From contig NZ_CALNBI010000098.1 in NCBI RefSeq assembly GCF_937874145.1, forward strand, positions 1-14,922: a stretch of DNA of 14,922 bases. Reading direction: 5' to 3'. Of the stretch, positions 5,871 through 13,696 are shown piece by piece (the first letter of the stretch is position 1; each line of letters opens with the position of its first letter). The stretch is from an uncultured Chitinophaga sp. (GTDB lineage: Bacteria; Bacteroidota; Bacteroidia; Chitinophagales; Chitinophagaceae). The notes below the pieces were generated by a model. It saw nothing but the letters and a program-made list of their open reading frames with translations. It had not been told where the DNA came from and ran no database searches. Position numbers and translations under genes: made by a program.

Positions 5871-7435
5871 GCCAAAACTTTCATTACGGTAAAGAACAAC
5901 TGACGAGCCGCATCGCGCTCGACATCGCCGAAGGCCGCACCCGCGGCATCCTGGCAGCCGATGTGATGGACCGCGTCCGCCAGAGCTACGGGCACGTGCA
6001 AGCCATCGTGAAGGAGCACCGCACCGTCTACGGCATCAACACCGGCTTCGGGCCGCTCTGCGACACGAAGATCTCCGAAGAAGACACCCGTGCCCTGCAG
6101 TACAATATCCTGCAAAGCCACAGCGTAGGCGTGGGTAATCCCATCCCCGAAACCATTTCGCGGCTCATGCTCGTGACCAAGGTGCAAGCCCTGGCACAGG
6201 GCTTCTCCGGCGTAGCGCCCGATACCCTGGAACGCATCGTCTGGCATATCGACAACAACATCACGCCGCTCGTACCCGAAAAAGGGAGCGTGGGCGCCTC
6301 GGGCGACCTCGCGCCCCTCAGCCACCTCTTTCTCCCGCTCATCGGTCTGGGTGAAGTATGGCGCAAGGGCCGGCGCATACCCGCCGCCGAAGCCCTGCAG
6401 CAGGAAGGGAAGGAGCCCGTGGTGCTGGGCCCCAAGGAAGGGCTGGCCCTCATCAATGGCACGCAGTTCATTCTCTCTTTCGCCGTGAGCGCCGTGGCGC
6501 GCATGCACAATATCCTGGAAGCCGCCGATCTAACCGGGGCGCTTTCGCTGGAAGGGCTCATGGGCACCTATAAACCCTTCGACCCGCGCCTCCACGCCAT
6601 CCGCCCGTATCCCGGCAACCAGCTGGTAGCACACCGCCTCGATACCTTGCTGAGCGGTTCGGGCATCATGGCCGCGCATGTGGACTGCGGCCGCGTGCAG
6701 GACCCCTACAGCCTCCGCTGCATGCCCCAGGTCCATGGCGCTTCCCGCACAGCCTGGAAACACCTCGAAGAGCTGACCGCCATCGAGCTCAATGCCGTTA
6801 CCGATAATCCCATCATTTTCTCGGCGGAAGACACCATTTCCGGCGGCAACTTCCACGGCCAGCCCATGGCCCTGCCGCTCGATTACGCCACGCTGGCCTC
6901 CGCCGAAATCGGCAACATCTCCGACCGCCGTTGTTACATGATGATCGAAGGACGCTTCGGCTTACCGAAACTGCTGATAGAAGACGCGGGCCTCAACTCG
7001 GGGTTCATGATCCCGCAATACACGACCGCCGCGCTGGTAACGGAAAATAAAACCCTCTGCTTCCCCGCTTCTGCCGATAGCGTGCCCACTTCGCTGGGGC
7101 AGGAAGACCATGTGTCCATCGGCTCCATCAGCGGCCGCAAGCTGCACCAGGTCATCGGCAACGTGGAATACATCCTGGCCATCGAATTGCTGTATGCCGC
7201 GCAGGCCGTGGATTTCAGGAGGCCCCTCAGATCCACGCCCGTCCTGGAAGCGTTGCATGCCTATGTGCGTGAGAAGGTGGCCTTCGCGAAGAAGGACCGC
7301 ATCTTCGCCAACGATATCGCCGCATTGCATGCCATCATTGCCGACGGCTCCTTCGTAGCTACCGCCACCGCAGCCGCCAAAGCGAACGGCATCGACCTGG
7401 ACGGTCCTTACCACGAAAAATTCCGTCTTTCCTGA
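5867..7435 (+). CDS. hutH: Histidine ammonia-lyase (histidase)
   Basis: 522 residues, in the normal range (about 500-520). It removes ammonia from L-histidine to give trans-urocanate, the first step of histidine breakdown, in the cytoplasm. The ASGD motif at 144-147, within GSVGASGDLAPLSH, cyclises to the MIO electrophile that drives the reaction. YGINTGFG at 55-62 carries the catalytic tyrosine, and NGTQ at 197-200 and the FHGQP motif are also family-typical. The ATG overlaps the marR stop, suggesting translational coupling, and no Shine-Dalgarno sequence is visible. hutU follows after 25 bases. The related tyrosine/phenylalanine ammonia-lyases share the fold, but the hutU-hutI-hutG context settles the role as histidase. 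Confidence 0.97.
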   Translation: MSQNFHYGKEQLTSRIALDIAEGRTRGILAADVMDRVRQSYGHVQAIVKEHRTVYGINTGFGPLCDTKISEEDTRALQYNILQSHSVGVGNPIPETISRLMLVTKVQALAQGFSGVAPDTLERIVWHIDNNITPLVPEKGSVGASGDLAPLSHLFLPLIGLGEVWRKGRRIPAAEALQQEGKEPVVLGPKEGLALINGTQFILSFAVSAVARMHNILEAADLTGALSLEGLMGTYKPFDPRLHAIRPYPGNQLVAHRLDTLLSGSGIMAAHVDCGRVQDPYSLRCMPQVHGASRTAWKHLEELTAIELNAVTDNPIIFSAEDTISGGNFHGQPMALPLDYATLASAEIGNISDRRCYMMIEGRFGLPKLLIEDAGLNSGFMIPQYTTAALVTENKTLCFPASADSVPTSLGQEDHVSIGSISGRKLHQVIGNVEYILAIELLYAAQAVDFRRPLRSTPVLEALHAYVREKVAFAKKDRIFANDIAALHAIIADGSFVATATAAAKANGIDLDGPYHEKFRLS

Positions 7436-7460
7436 CATCATCCACCTAAACTATCTTACC

Positions 7461-9134
7461 ATGAAAAATATTACAGATTTCATATCACAATACGCCGCGC
7501 ATCCCCACTACAAGGCCCCGCACGGCACGGCGCTCCACGCTAAAAGCTGGCAGACGGAAGCCCCGTTGCGCATGCTGCTCAATAACCTCGACCACGAAGT
7601 AGCCGAGAACCCCGACGAACTGGTGGTGTACGGCGGCATCGGCCAGGCGGCGCGCAACCGCGAAGCGCTGCAACAAATCATCCGGTCGCTGCTTACGCTC
7701 GACGATGATCATTCGCTGCTCGTGCAGTCCGGCAAGCCGGTTGGTATTGTGCGCACGCATCCGCAGGCGCCGCGGGTGTTGCTGGCCAACAGCAACCTCG
7801 TCCCCAAATGGGCCACCTGGGAACATTTCAACGAGCTCCGCGCAAAGGGGCTCATGATGTATGGGCAAATGACCGCCGGCAGCTGGATTTATATCGGCAC
7901 GCAGGGCATCCTGCAAGGGACGTATGAAACCTTCGTGGAATGCGGCCGCCAGCATTTCAACGGCGACCTGAAAGGCAAGCTCCTGGTTACCGCGGGCATC
8001 GGCGGCATGGGTGGGGCGCAACCGCTAGCAGCGACGATGGCGGGTGCTGCTTTCCTCGGCGCCGACGTAGACCCTTCGCGCCTGCAAAAACGCATCGATA
8101 CCAAATACCTCGACCGCATGACGCATTCCTACGAAGAAGCCATCGCCTGGGTGCGCGAAGCACAGGCGAAAGGGGAGGCTATCTCCGTGGGACTGGTAAG
8201 CGATGCCGGCGATATGCTGGAACGCATGCTGCAGGATGGTATCATCCCCGATATCCTCACCGACCAAACCTCCGCGCATGATCCCATCAACGGATACGTG
8301 CCCGACAATATGAGCCTGGAAGCCGCCGCGGAACTGCGGGCGAAAGATCCCGCGGGATACAAGCGGCTGTCGCTGAAAAGCATGGCCCGCCACGTGGGCT
8401 TTATGCTGGAGATGCAGCGCCGCGGTTCTGTCACATTCGATTACGGGAACAATCTCCGCGAGTTCGCGAAGGAAGGCGGCGAGCCCGATGCCTTCAACTT
8501 CCCCGGGTTTACGCCGGCTTATATCCGTCCGTTATTTTGTGAAGGGAAAGGGCCCTTCCGCTGGGTAGCGCTTTCCGGCGACCCGGAAGACATTTATACG
8601 ACCGACCGTGCCCTGATGGAACTCTTCCCCGACAACCAGCCCCTCATCAACTGGCTGAACAAAGCGCAGGAGCGGGTAGCCTTCCAGGGATTGCCGGCAC
8701 GCATCTGCTGGCTCGGCATGGGCGAAAGGGAAAAGGCAGGGTTATTGTTCAACGAACTGGTGAGAACCGGCAAAGTGAAAGCCCCGATCGTGATCGGCCG
8801 CGACCACCTCGACTGCGGTTCCGTGGCTTCGCCCAACCGCGAAACGGAAGCGATGAAAGACGGTTCGGATGCCGTGTCGGACTGGACGCTCCTCAACCTG
8901 ATGAGCAATACCGCCGGCGGCGCTACGTGGGTGTCGTTCCACCATGGCGGCGGCGTAGGCATGGGCTATTCGCAACATGCGGGCATGGTAGTGCTGGCGG
9001 ATGGCACCGATCGCGCGGAAGACTGCCTGAAACGCGTGCTGTACAACGATCCGGCGATGGGGATTTTCCGTCATGCCGATGCAGGATACGAAAAAGCGCT
9101 CGAAGTACGTGACCAGTTCGGGCTGGGATTATAA
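7461..9134 (+). CDS. hutU: Urocanate hydratase (urocanase)
   Basis: 557 residues, the standard urocanase length. It adds water to urocanate to form 4-imidazolone-5-propionate, using tightly bound NAD+ as an electrophile. The NAD-binding GIGGMGGAQ is at 179-187. LPARICWLGMGE (411-422) carries Cys416, matching the active-site cysteine region known from Pseudomonas. GRDHLDCGSVASPNRETEAM (446-465) and the glycine-rich FHHGGGVGMGYSQHAG near 493-508 are strongly conserved. The protein looks complete from MKNITDF to QFGLGL. It sits 25 bases after hutH and 18 bases before hutI, with no promoter-like box in either gap, so it is read as part of the hut operon. Confidence 0.98.
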   Translation: MKNITDFISQYAAHPHYKAPHGTALHAKSWQTEAPLRMLLNNLDHEVAENPDELVVYGGIGQAARNREALQQIIRSLLTLDDDHSLLVQSGKPVGIVRTHPQAPRVLLANSNLVPKWATWEHFNELRAKGLMMYGQMTAGSWIYIGTQGILQGTYETFVECGRQHFNGDLKGKLLVTAGIGGMGGAQPLAATMAGAAFLGADVDPSRLQKRIDTKYLDRMTHSYEEAIAWVREAQAKGEAISVGLVSDAGDMLERMLQDGIIPDILTDQTSAHDPINGYVPDNMSLEAAAELRAKDPAGYKRLSLKSMARHVGFMLEMQRRGSVTFDYGNNLREFAKEGGEPDAFNFPGFTPAYIRPLFCEGKGPFRWVALSGDPEDIYTTDRALMELFPDNQPLINWLNKAQERVAFQGLPARICWLGMGEREKAGLLFNELVRTGKVKAPIVIGRDHLDCGSVASPNRETEAMKDGSDAVSDWTLLNLMSNTAGGATWVSFHHGGGVGMGYSQHAGMVVLADGTDRAEDCLKRVLYNDPAMGIFRHADAGYEKALEVRDQFGLGL

Positions 9135-9152
9135 ACCTTAAAAAGCATCCTT

Positions 9153-10355
9153 ATGAAACTCATCGGACCATTCTCGCAACTGTTGCCGTTGACCGGGTTG
9201 CCGGACAAAGGGGCTATTGCCGACGAACAGCTGGCCATTATTCCCGATGGCGGGGTGTTGGTGGAAGATGGGAAGACCGTTGCGGTTGGTGCTTTCGAAG
9301 CGCTCCGCAAAGCCCATCCCGCTGCGGAAATAGATAAGACAGAGGAGCCCATGGTGTTGCTGCCGGGCTTCGTGGATTGCCATACCCATATTTGCTTCGC
9401 AGGAAGCAGGAGCCGCGATTATGCCATGCGCATCGCCGGCAAATCGTACCTCGACATCGCCCGCGCTGGTGGCGGCATCTGGGATTCGGTGACGAAGACA
9501 CGCGCCGCTACCGATACGGAGCTGATGGAGAATGTAGTGGCCCGCGCCAACCGCCATCTGCGCGAAGGCGTTACCACGATGGAAGTGAAAAGCGGATACG
9601 GGCTCGATCTGGCGTCGGAGCTGAAGATGCTGCGCGCCATCCGTACGGCGGATCAATACACGCCGGCGTCGTTCGTTACTACCTGCCTGGCGGCGCACAT
9701 CCGCCCAAAGGATTTCGACGGCGACGAGAAAGCTTACCTGCATTGGATATTGACCGAACTGCTGCCCGCCCTGCGATCGGAGCACCTAACGGAGCGGGTG
9801 GATATTTTTATAGAGGAAACGGCCTTCTCCGCAGCGGCTGCGCGCCCGTTTCTCCTGGAGGCGAAGGCGATGGGATTCGGGATCACCGTTCATGCCGACC
9901 AGTTCACCAGCGGCGGTTCCGGGGTAGCGGTGGAAGTGGGCGCAATGTCTGCCGACCACCTGGAAGCCTCCAACGCGGAAGATATCCGCAGGCTGGCCGC
10001 GTCCGATACGGTGGCGGTGGTGCTGCCGGGCGCATCGCTGGGCCTGGGCATGGGATACGCCCCCGCCCGCAAGCTCCTCGACGCAGGCGCCAGCGTAGCC
10101 ATCGCCAGCGACTGGAACCCCGGTTCAGCGCCTATGGGCGACCTCCTGATGCAGGCGGCTGTCATGAGCGCGGCAGAACGGTTGTCGGCCGCTGAAGTGT
10201 TTGCAGCGCTTACATTCCGCGCCGCAAAAGCCCTGGGCATACCATCCTCCGCTGCCGACCTGCAGGCTTATCCCTGCGCGGATTACCGGGAGATCCTCTA
10301 CCACCAGGGCAAACTCAAACCATCGATTGTGTGGAAAGATGGTGAGCGCATCTGA
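9153..10355 (+). CDS. hutI: Imidazolonepropionase
   Basis: 400 residues, close to the usual 400-420. It hydrolyses 4-imidazolone-5-propionate to N-formimino-L-glutamate. It belongs to the metal-dependent amidohydrolases: the HTH metal motif is at 77-79 in GFVDCHTHICFAGSR (72-86). His247 in VHADQF, His268 in SADHLE and Asp320 in ASDWNPGSAP complete the metal and catalytic set. KSGYGLD (146-152) is a substrate-pocket motif of this family. The start gives the normal short beta-sandwich N-terminus (MKLIGPFSQLLPL). It lies 18 bases after hutU and 41 bases before hutG. Confidence 0.97.
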   Translation: MKLIGPFSQLLPLTGLPDKGAIADEQLAIIPDGGVLVEDGKTVAVGAFEALRKAHPAAEIDKTEEPMVLLPGFVDCHTHICFAGSRSRDYAMRIAGKSYLDIARAGGGIWDSVTKTRAATDTELMENVVARANRHLREGVTTMEVKSGYGLDLASELKMLRAIRTADQYTPASFVTTCLAAHIRPKDFDGDEKAYLHWILTELLPALRSEHLTERVDIFIEETAFSAAAARPFLLEAKAMGFGITVHADQFTSGGSGVAVEVGAMSADHLEASNAEDIRRLAASDTVAVVLPGASLGLGMGYAPARKLLDAGASVAIASDWNPGSAPMGDLLMQAAVMSAAERLSAAEVFAALTFRAAKALGIPSSAADLQAYPCADYREILYHQGKLKPSIVWKDGERI

Positions 10356-10396
10356 TTTTTCAGGATATTAGCAATTCAACACCTCAATCGCAACAC

Positions 10397-11395
10397 ATGA
10401 CCCTTGTATGTTACCAACCTTCCGCACCCGGCGCATGGCAGGGCAGGAACGACGGCAATGACCCCGATCTCCTCCGCTGGCACCAGCTTATCCAACCGGC
10501 CGATATCAGCCGCGCCCCCTTGCCCGCGATCCCTGCGGGGAAGAAGGGCATCGCATTCCTGGGGTTCGCCTGCGATGAGGGCGTACGCCGCAATGGCGGG
10601 CGCACCGGCGCCGCAGCCGGCCCCGAAGCCCTGCGCAAGGCATGCTCCTCCTTTCCCGTCCATTTCGACGGGCATGTGCTCGTTGATGCCGGCAACATCG
10701 TTTGCGAAGGCCCGCAGCTGGAAATGGCCCAGGAAGCCCTTTCGGCTACGGTATCGCATATCCTGCAGGCGGGTTACCTGCCCGTGGTGCTCGGCGGCGG
10801 GCACGAAGTAGCATTCGGGCATGAACGTGGCATCAGCCGGCATTATAAGGATGAAGTGGTGGGCATCATCAATTTCGACGCGCACTTCGACCTCCGGGAA
10901 CCCGGTGCGGAAGGCGCATCTTCCGGCACAGGGTTCTGGCAGATCGCGCAGGAAAGGAAAAAAGACGGGCAGCCCTTCCATTATCTCACCCTCGGCATCC
11001 AGCAAAATTCCAATACGCCCAGGTTGTTCAATACCGCGGCGGAACTGGGAGCAGACTATCTCCCGGCAGGCCTCTTCCAGCAAAAGTACCACGACCAGCT
11101 TGTGGGCGCCATCCGGTCTTTCATCCAGCGAACCGACCGCATTTACCTCACCACCTGCCTCGACGTGTTTGCCGCGCCCTTTGCACCGGGCGTAAGCGCC
11201 ACTGCCTACAACGGCCTCATCCCCGACGCCCTGTTCCTCGACTGCTACCGCACCGTGTTGCGTACCTCCAAACTGGCCGGGGCCGACTTCGCGGAGCTGA
11301 ATCCTTCCCTCGACCAGGATGGCCGCACCGCCAGGCTCGCAGCCTCGCTAGTGTTCGAAACGGTGATGAATTATTTCCTCCGGCAGGGCGATTAA
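10397..11395 (+). CDS. hutG: Formimidoylglutamase (arginase/ureohydrolase family)
   Basis: 332 residues. It is inferred to split N-formimino-L-glutamate into glutamate and formamide, the last step of the direct hut route, without folate. Arginase-family metal motifs are present: GGGHE at 133-137 (His136) and NFDAHFD at 159-165 (Asp161, His163, Asp165). The third metal motif, normally SxDxD, reads TTCLD at 252-256, with Cys254 where the first Asp is expected; Asp256 is kept. FAPGVSA (262-268) and AELNPSLDQDGRTA (299-312) fit the HutG branch rather than arginase or agmatinase, and so does the operon context. I chose the ATG at 10397 because it gives a complete arginase fold; the ATG at 10404 is in another frame. 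Confidence 0.92.
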   Translation: MTLVCYQPSAPGAWQGRNDGNDPDLLRWHQLIQPADISRAPLPAIPAGKKGIAFLGFACDEGVRRNGGRTGAAAGPEALRKACSSFPVHFDGHVLVDAGNIVCEGPQLEMAQEALSATVSHILQAGYLPVVLGGGHEVAFGHERGISRHYKDEVVGIINFDAHFDLREPGAEGASSGTGFWQIAQERKKDGQPFHYLTLGIQQNSNTPRLFNTAAELGADYLPAGLFQQKYHDQLVGAIRSFIQRTDRIYLTTCLDVFAAPFAPGVSATAYNGLIPDALFLDCYRTVLRTSKLAGADFAELNPSLDQDGRTARLAASLVFETVMNYFLRQGD

Positions 11396-11400
11396 AATCC

Positions 11401-11408
11401 TATTTTAG
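11401..11408 (+). promoter_or_regulatory. Possible -7 box before the metallophosphoesterase gene
   Basis: TATTTTAG, seven of eight matches to TAnnTTTG, lies in the 17-base gap after hutG and ends four bases before the ATG at 11413. The geometry is the same as before the bestrophin gene. If used, it would give this gene a leaderless mRNA of its own; if not, the gene is read from the hut operon. Confidence 0.3.
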
Positions 11409-11412
11409 CGCC

Positions 11413-11901
11413 ATGAAGATTGGATTGATGTCGGATACGCACGGATACCTCCATCCGCAGGTGTTTAAATATTTCGAGCAGGTAGACCAGATCTGGCATG
11501 CGGGAGACATTGGCAGCGTGGCGCTGGCCGACGAGCTGGAGGCTTTCAAGCCGCTGAAGGCCGTTTACGGGAATATCGACGGGCAGGATATCCGTATCCG
11601 TTACCCCGAACACAATCTCTTCATTTGCGAAGGCGTGAAGGTCTGGATGACCCACATCGGCGGCTATCCCCCGCGGTACACGCCCGCCCTGAAGCCGCAT
11701 ATCCAGAAGAAAAGGCCGCACCTTTTCATCACCGGCCATTCGCATATCCTGAAAGTGGTGCCCGATCCGGCATTACAATTGCTTCATATCAATCCGGGCG
11801 CCTGCGGGAAGCAGGGCTGGCACAAGGTCAAAACCCTCGTGCGCTTCGATTGCCTGAACGGGGAAATTAAAAATCTCGAAGTGATTGAACTGCCCGACTA
11901 G
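11413..11901 (+). CDS. YfcE/MJ0936-type metallophosphoesterase (phosphodiesterase)
   Basis: 162 residues, the typical size of this compact family of two-metal phosphodiesterases. All metal ligands can be seen: Asp8 and His10 in SDTHG, Asp32 in AGDIG, Asn54 in GNID, His81 in THIGG, and His109 and His111 in GHSHI. NPGACGKQ (127-134) is the usual closing motif. Relatives use Mn2+ or Ni2+ and cleave artificial phosphodiesters; natural substrates are mostly unknown. It starts 17 bases after hutG, so read-through from the hut operon is likely, but nothing in the protein points to histidine breakdown. The likely local promoter box at 11401-11408 would allow separate expression. Confidence 0.93.
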   Translation: MKIGLMSDTHGYLHPQVFKYFEQVDQIWHAGDIGSVALADELEAFKPLKAVYGNIDGQDIRIRYPEHNLFICEGVKVWMTHIGGYPPRYTPALKPHIQKKRPHLFITGHSHILKVVPDPALQLLHINPGACGKQGWHKVKTLVRFDCLNGEIKNLEVIELPD

Positions 11902-11902
11902 C

Positions 11903-11942
11903 CGATTGTTTATACCATAAGACGACTGTTTACACTGTATGA
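11903..11942 (+). repeat. Tandem 20-base imperfect repeat before the DUF4421 gene
   Basis: CGATTGTTTATACCATAAGA (11903-11922) is followed directly by CGACTGTTTACACTGTATGA (11923-11942); 15 of 20 bases agree. It fills the whole 37-base gap between the phosphoesterase stop and the DUF4421 start and runs into the first codon. A 20-base period is about two helix turns, which would put two bound proteins on the same face. Confidence 0.4.
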
Positions 11943-12985
11943 TGCAACGGATGAAAGCCATATGCTGGATACTCCTGCTGTGCCCTGCGCTCGCCAGCGC
12001 ACAGGAAAGCCGCCTTGTACAATGGCTGCGGTCCGAGAACGACAGCAATTATGTCGAAGACCTCACCCGCGACCTGACGGTCCGCGTCTACGGCTCCCGC
12101 AAATACAATTATTACGACATGCACGACCGGCGGGTGGACGAAGCGCTGCTCTACCGGCCCAATGCCAATAACAATGTGGGCGTAGGTTTCAATTATAAAT
12201 TCATCGGCCTCAACCTGGGTTTCAATCTTCCCTTTATCAATAACGACGACGACCGTTTCGGCAAAACGAAATACCTCGATTTGCAGACACATCTCTACAC
12301 CCGCAAGCTGGTCGTGGATTTTTACGGGCAGTATTACCAGGGCTATTATTCCAGCACTACGCGCCGGTTTTTCGATAACGCCATTTCCGGAAGGGTGGAA
12401 GGCATCCGCCCGGATATCATCAACACCAATATCGGCCTGCACGGGCAATACATTTTTAATGACAAGCGCTTCTCATACCGGGCGGCATTTCTACAGAACG
12501 AATACCAGAAAAAAAGCGCCGGCTCACCGTTGGTGGGAGCGGAATTATTTGCCTGGCAGATGCGGGGAGATTCGGCGCTGGTGCCTGCAGACGCGCGGAA
12601 AGACGGGTTTTATGAAGGCATGCCTTTTACGCGCTCCAGCAACATCAGCCTGGCCATTAACGCCGGGTATGCCTACACCCTCGTGATCGCGGAGCATTGG
12701 TTCATTACAGGCTCCCTGGCCCTGGCGGCGGGCGTCAACCGCTCGGTATTGGGATTCAACGATGGTAACGGGAAGGAACACGGGCTCGGCTGGCAGCTGA
12801 ACAGCACGTTCCGCTTCGCGGCGGGGTATAATTCGCGCAAATATTATGTAGGCGTTCATTATGTAGACATCTCCACCCGTGGCGGCTCGCCGTTGCCAAA
12901 GACCTGGCAGAGCTTCGGTGCGGGCAATCTCCGCTTCAGCATCGTCCGCCGTTTCGCGTTGAAAAAGCCCCTCTTCGGATCATAA
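11939..12985 (+). CDS. DUF4421 family protein, probable outer-membrane beta-barrel
   Basis: 348 residues. A signal peptide covers about 1-21 (MMQRMKAICWILLLCPALASA, cut before Gln22), so it leaves the cytoplasm. The mature part is rich in aromatic, alternating strands, e.g. VGVGFNYKFIGLNLGF (80-95), LVVDFYGQYYQGYY (124-137) and KYYVGVHYVDIS, as in an outer-membrane barrel. The N-terminal YVEDLTRDLTVRVYGSRKYN (38-57) and YRPNANNNVG resemble the DUF4421 family, known from Bacteroidota and without a described function. I recognise the family by pattern only. ATGs at 11939, 11942 and 11951 could all serve as the start. It ends inside the end of the opposite-strand HD gene (six-base overlap). Confidence 0.75.
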   Translation: MMQRMKAICWILLLCPALASAQESRLVQWLRSENDSNYVEDLTRDLTVRVYGSRKYNYYDMHDRRVDEALLYRPNANNNVGVGFNYKFIGLNLGFNLPFINNDDDRFGKTKYLDLQTHLYTRKLVVDFYGQYYQGYYSSTTRRFFDNAISGRVEGIRPDIINTNIGLHGQYIFNDKRFSYRAAFLQNEYQKKSAGSPLVGAELFAWQMRGDSALVPADARKDGFYEGMPFTRSSNISLAINAGYAYTLVIAEHWFITGSLALAAGVNRSVLGFNDGNGKEHGLGWQLNSTFRFAAGYNSRKYYVGVHYVDISTRGGSPLPKTWQSFGAGNLRFSIVRRFALKKPLFGS

Positions 12986-13609
12986 TTTTTCCAGTTCCCT
13001 TTCGAGGTTTTCCCTTGCCCGCAGCTCATACTGGTCGCGGAAAAGCTCCGTGCGGTAGATATGCGGCATGGAAAGGAAGTGCTGCAGCACCTTGACGCGC
13101 CCGTTGCGGTATTCCAGCCAGGAAAACATGCGGTACTCGCGCCGGATATTCTTGGCGTACAGCTTATAGCGCTCCGGCGGTGCGGCGAGTACACAAAGGT
13201 CAAAGTCCAGGAAGTAATCGAGGTCGGGGTCGGAGAGCTCGGGTTGATGACCGGCCGTTGCGAGGATGTAGCGGTATACTTTATCCTGCCGTTCTGCCGG
13301 GGCATTGGCCTTGCGGAGATAGAAGAGGGCCTCCTCGGCGCTTTTCAGCTCGTTATCGCGGCGTTTGGGCAGGTAGATGCAATCGTGGAAGTAAATGGCG
13401 TACAGCAACGATTCATTGTCCACGATCTGCGGGGAATACTGATGTTGCAGCGTGAGCAAATCGGCCAGGTGTTCCAGGTTATGGTAATGCCGGCCAAAGG
13501 TGGAGTATTGCATCATCAGCCGGTCGATGCCATGCCAGGCCACAGGCGGCGGGCATCCGCAGCGCTGGTTCAGATCCAGCCAGTATTTCCTGATGGCTTC
13601 GGGTTGCAT
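12980..13609 (-). CDS. HD-domain predicted metal-dependent phosphohydrolase (COG4339-like)
   Basis: 209 residues. The metal-site pattern of the HD superfamily is present: RHYHNLEHL at 40-48, FHD at 74-76 (His75, Asp76) and DNELKSAEEA at 85-94. FLDFDLCVL (134-141) followed by an Y-x3-IRREY-type helix (YAKNIRREY, 151-159) matches the COG4339 group of small predicted HD hydrolases. No substrate is known for this group and none can be inferred here; nucleotide hydrolysis is possible. There is no signal peptide, so it is cytoplasmic. The gene lies downstream of the aconitase gene on the same strand but behind its terminator, so it is probably its own unit. Its end overlaps the end of the DUF4421 gene by six bases. 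Confidence 0.85.
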   Translation of the reverse strand: MQPEAIRKYWLDLNQRCGCPPPVAWHGIDRLMMQYSTFGRHYHNLEHLADLLTLQHQYSPQIVDNESLLYAIYFHDCIYLPKRRDNELKSAEEALFYLRKANAPAERQDKVYRYILATAGHQPELSDPDLDYFLDFDLCVLAAPPERYKLYAKNIRREYRMFSWLEYRNGRVKVLQHFLSMPHIYRTELFRDQYELRARENLERELEKL

Positions 13610-13637
13610 TGCTAAGGGATTTTTGGGGTTATCGGAA

Positions 13638-13673
13638 CAAAAAACAGGCCGTTCCCGGATAGGAACGGCCTGT
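13638..13673 (-). terminator. Strong Rho-independent terminator of the aconitase gene
   Basis: A perfect 12-base-pair stem, ACAGGCCGTTCC (13644-13655) with GGAACGGCCTGT (13662-13673), has a six-base loop. Read on the minus strand, a run of T follows (the A-run 13639-13644 on the plus strand), 24 bases after the aconitase stop. It separates aconitase from the HD-domain gene. Confidence 0.88.
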
Positions 13674-13696
13674 AATATATGCTTTTCAGTGTTTAC

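Noticed and set aside
5564..6508. Long open frame of 314 codons opposite marR and hutH
   Set aside because: It lies wholly antisense to two clearly recognised genes, and its translation has low-complexity, His/Gly/Ala/Arg-rich composition without any family motif. Such frames are common opposite GC-rich genes.
10376..11092. Open frame of 238 codons opposite hutG
   Set aside because: Antisense to hutG, no recognisable motif and no promoter or start signals; explained by the codon bias of hutG.
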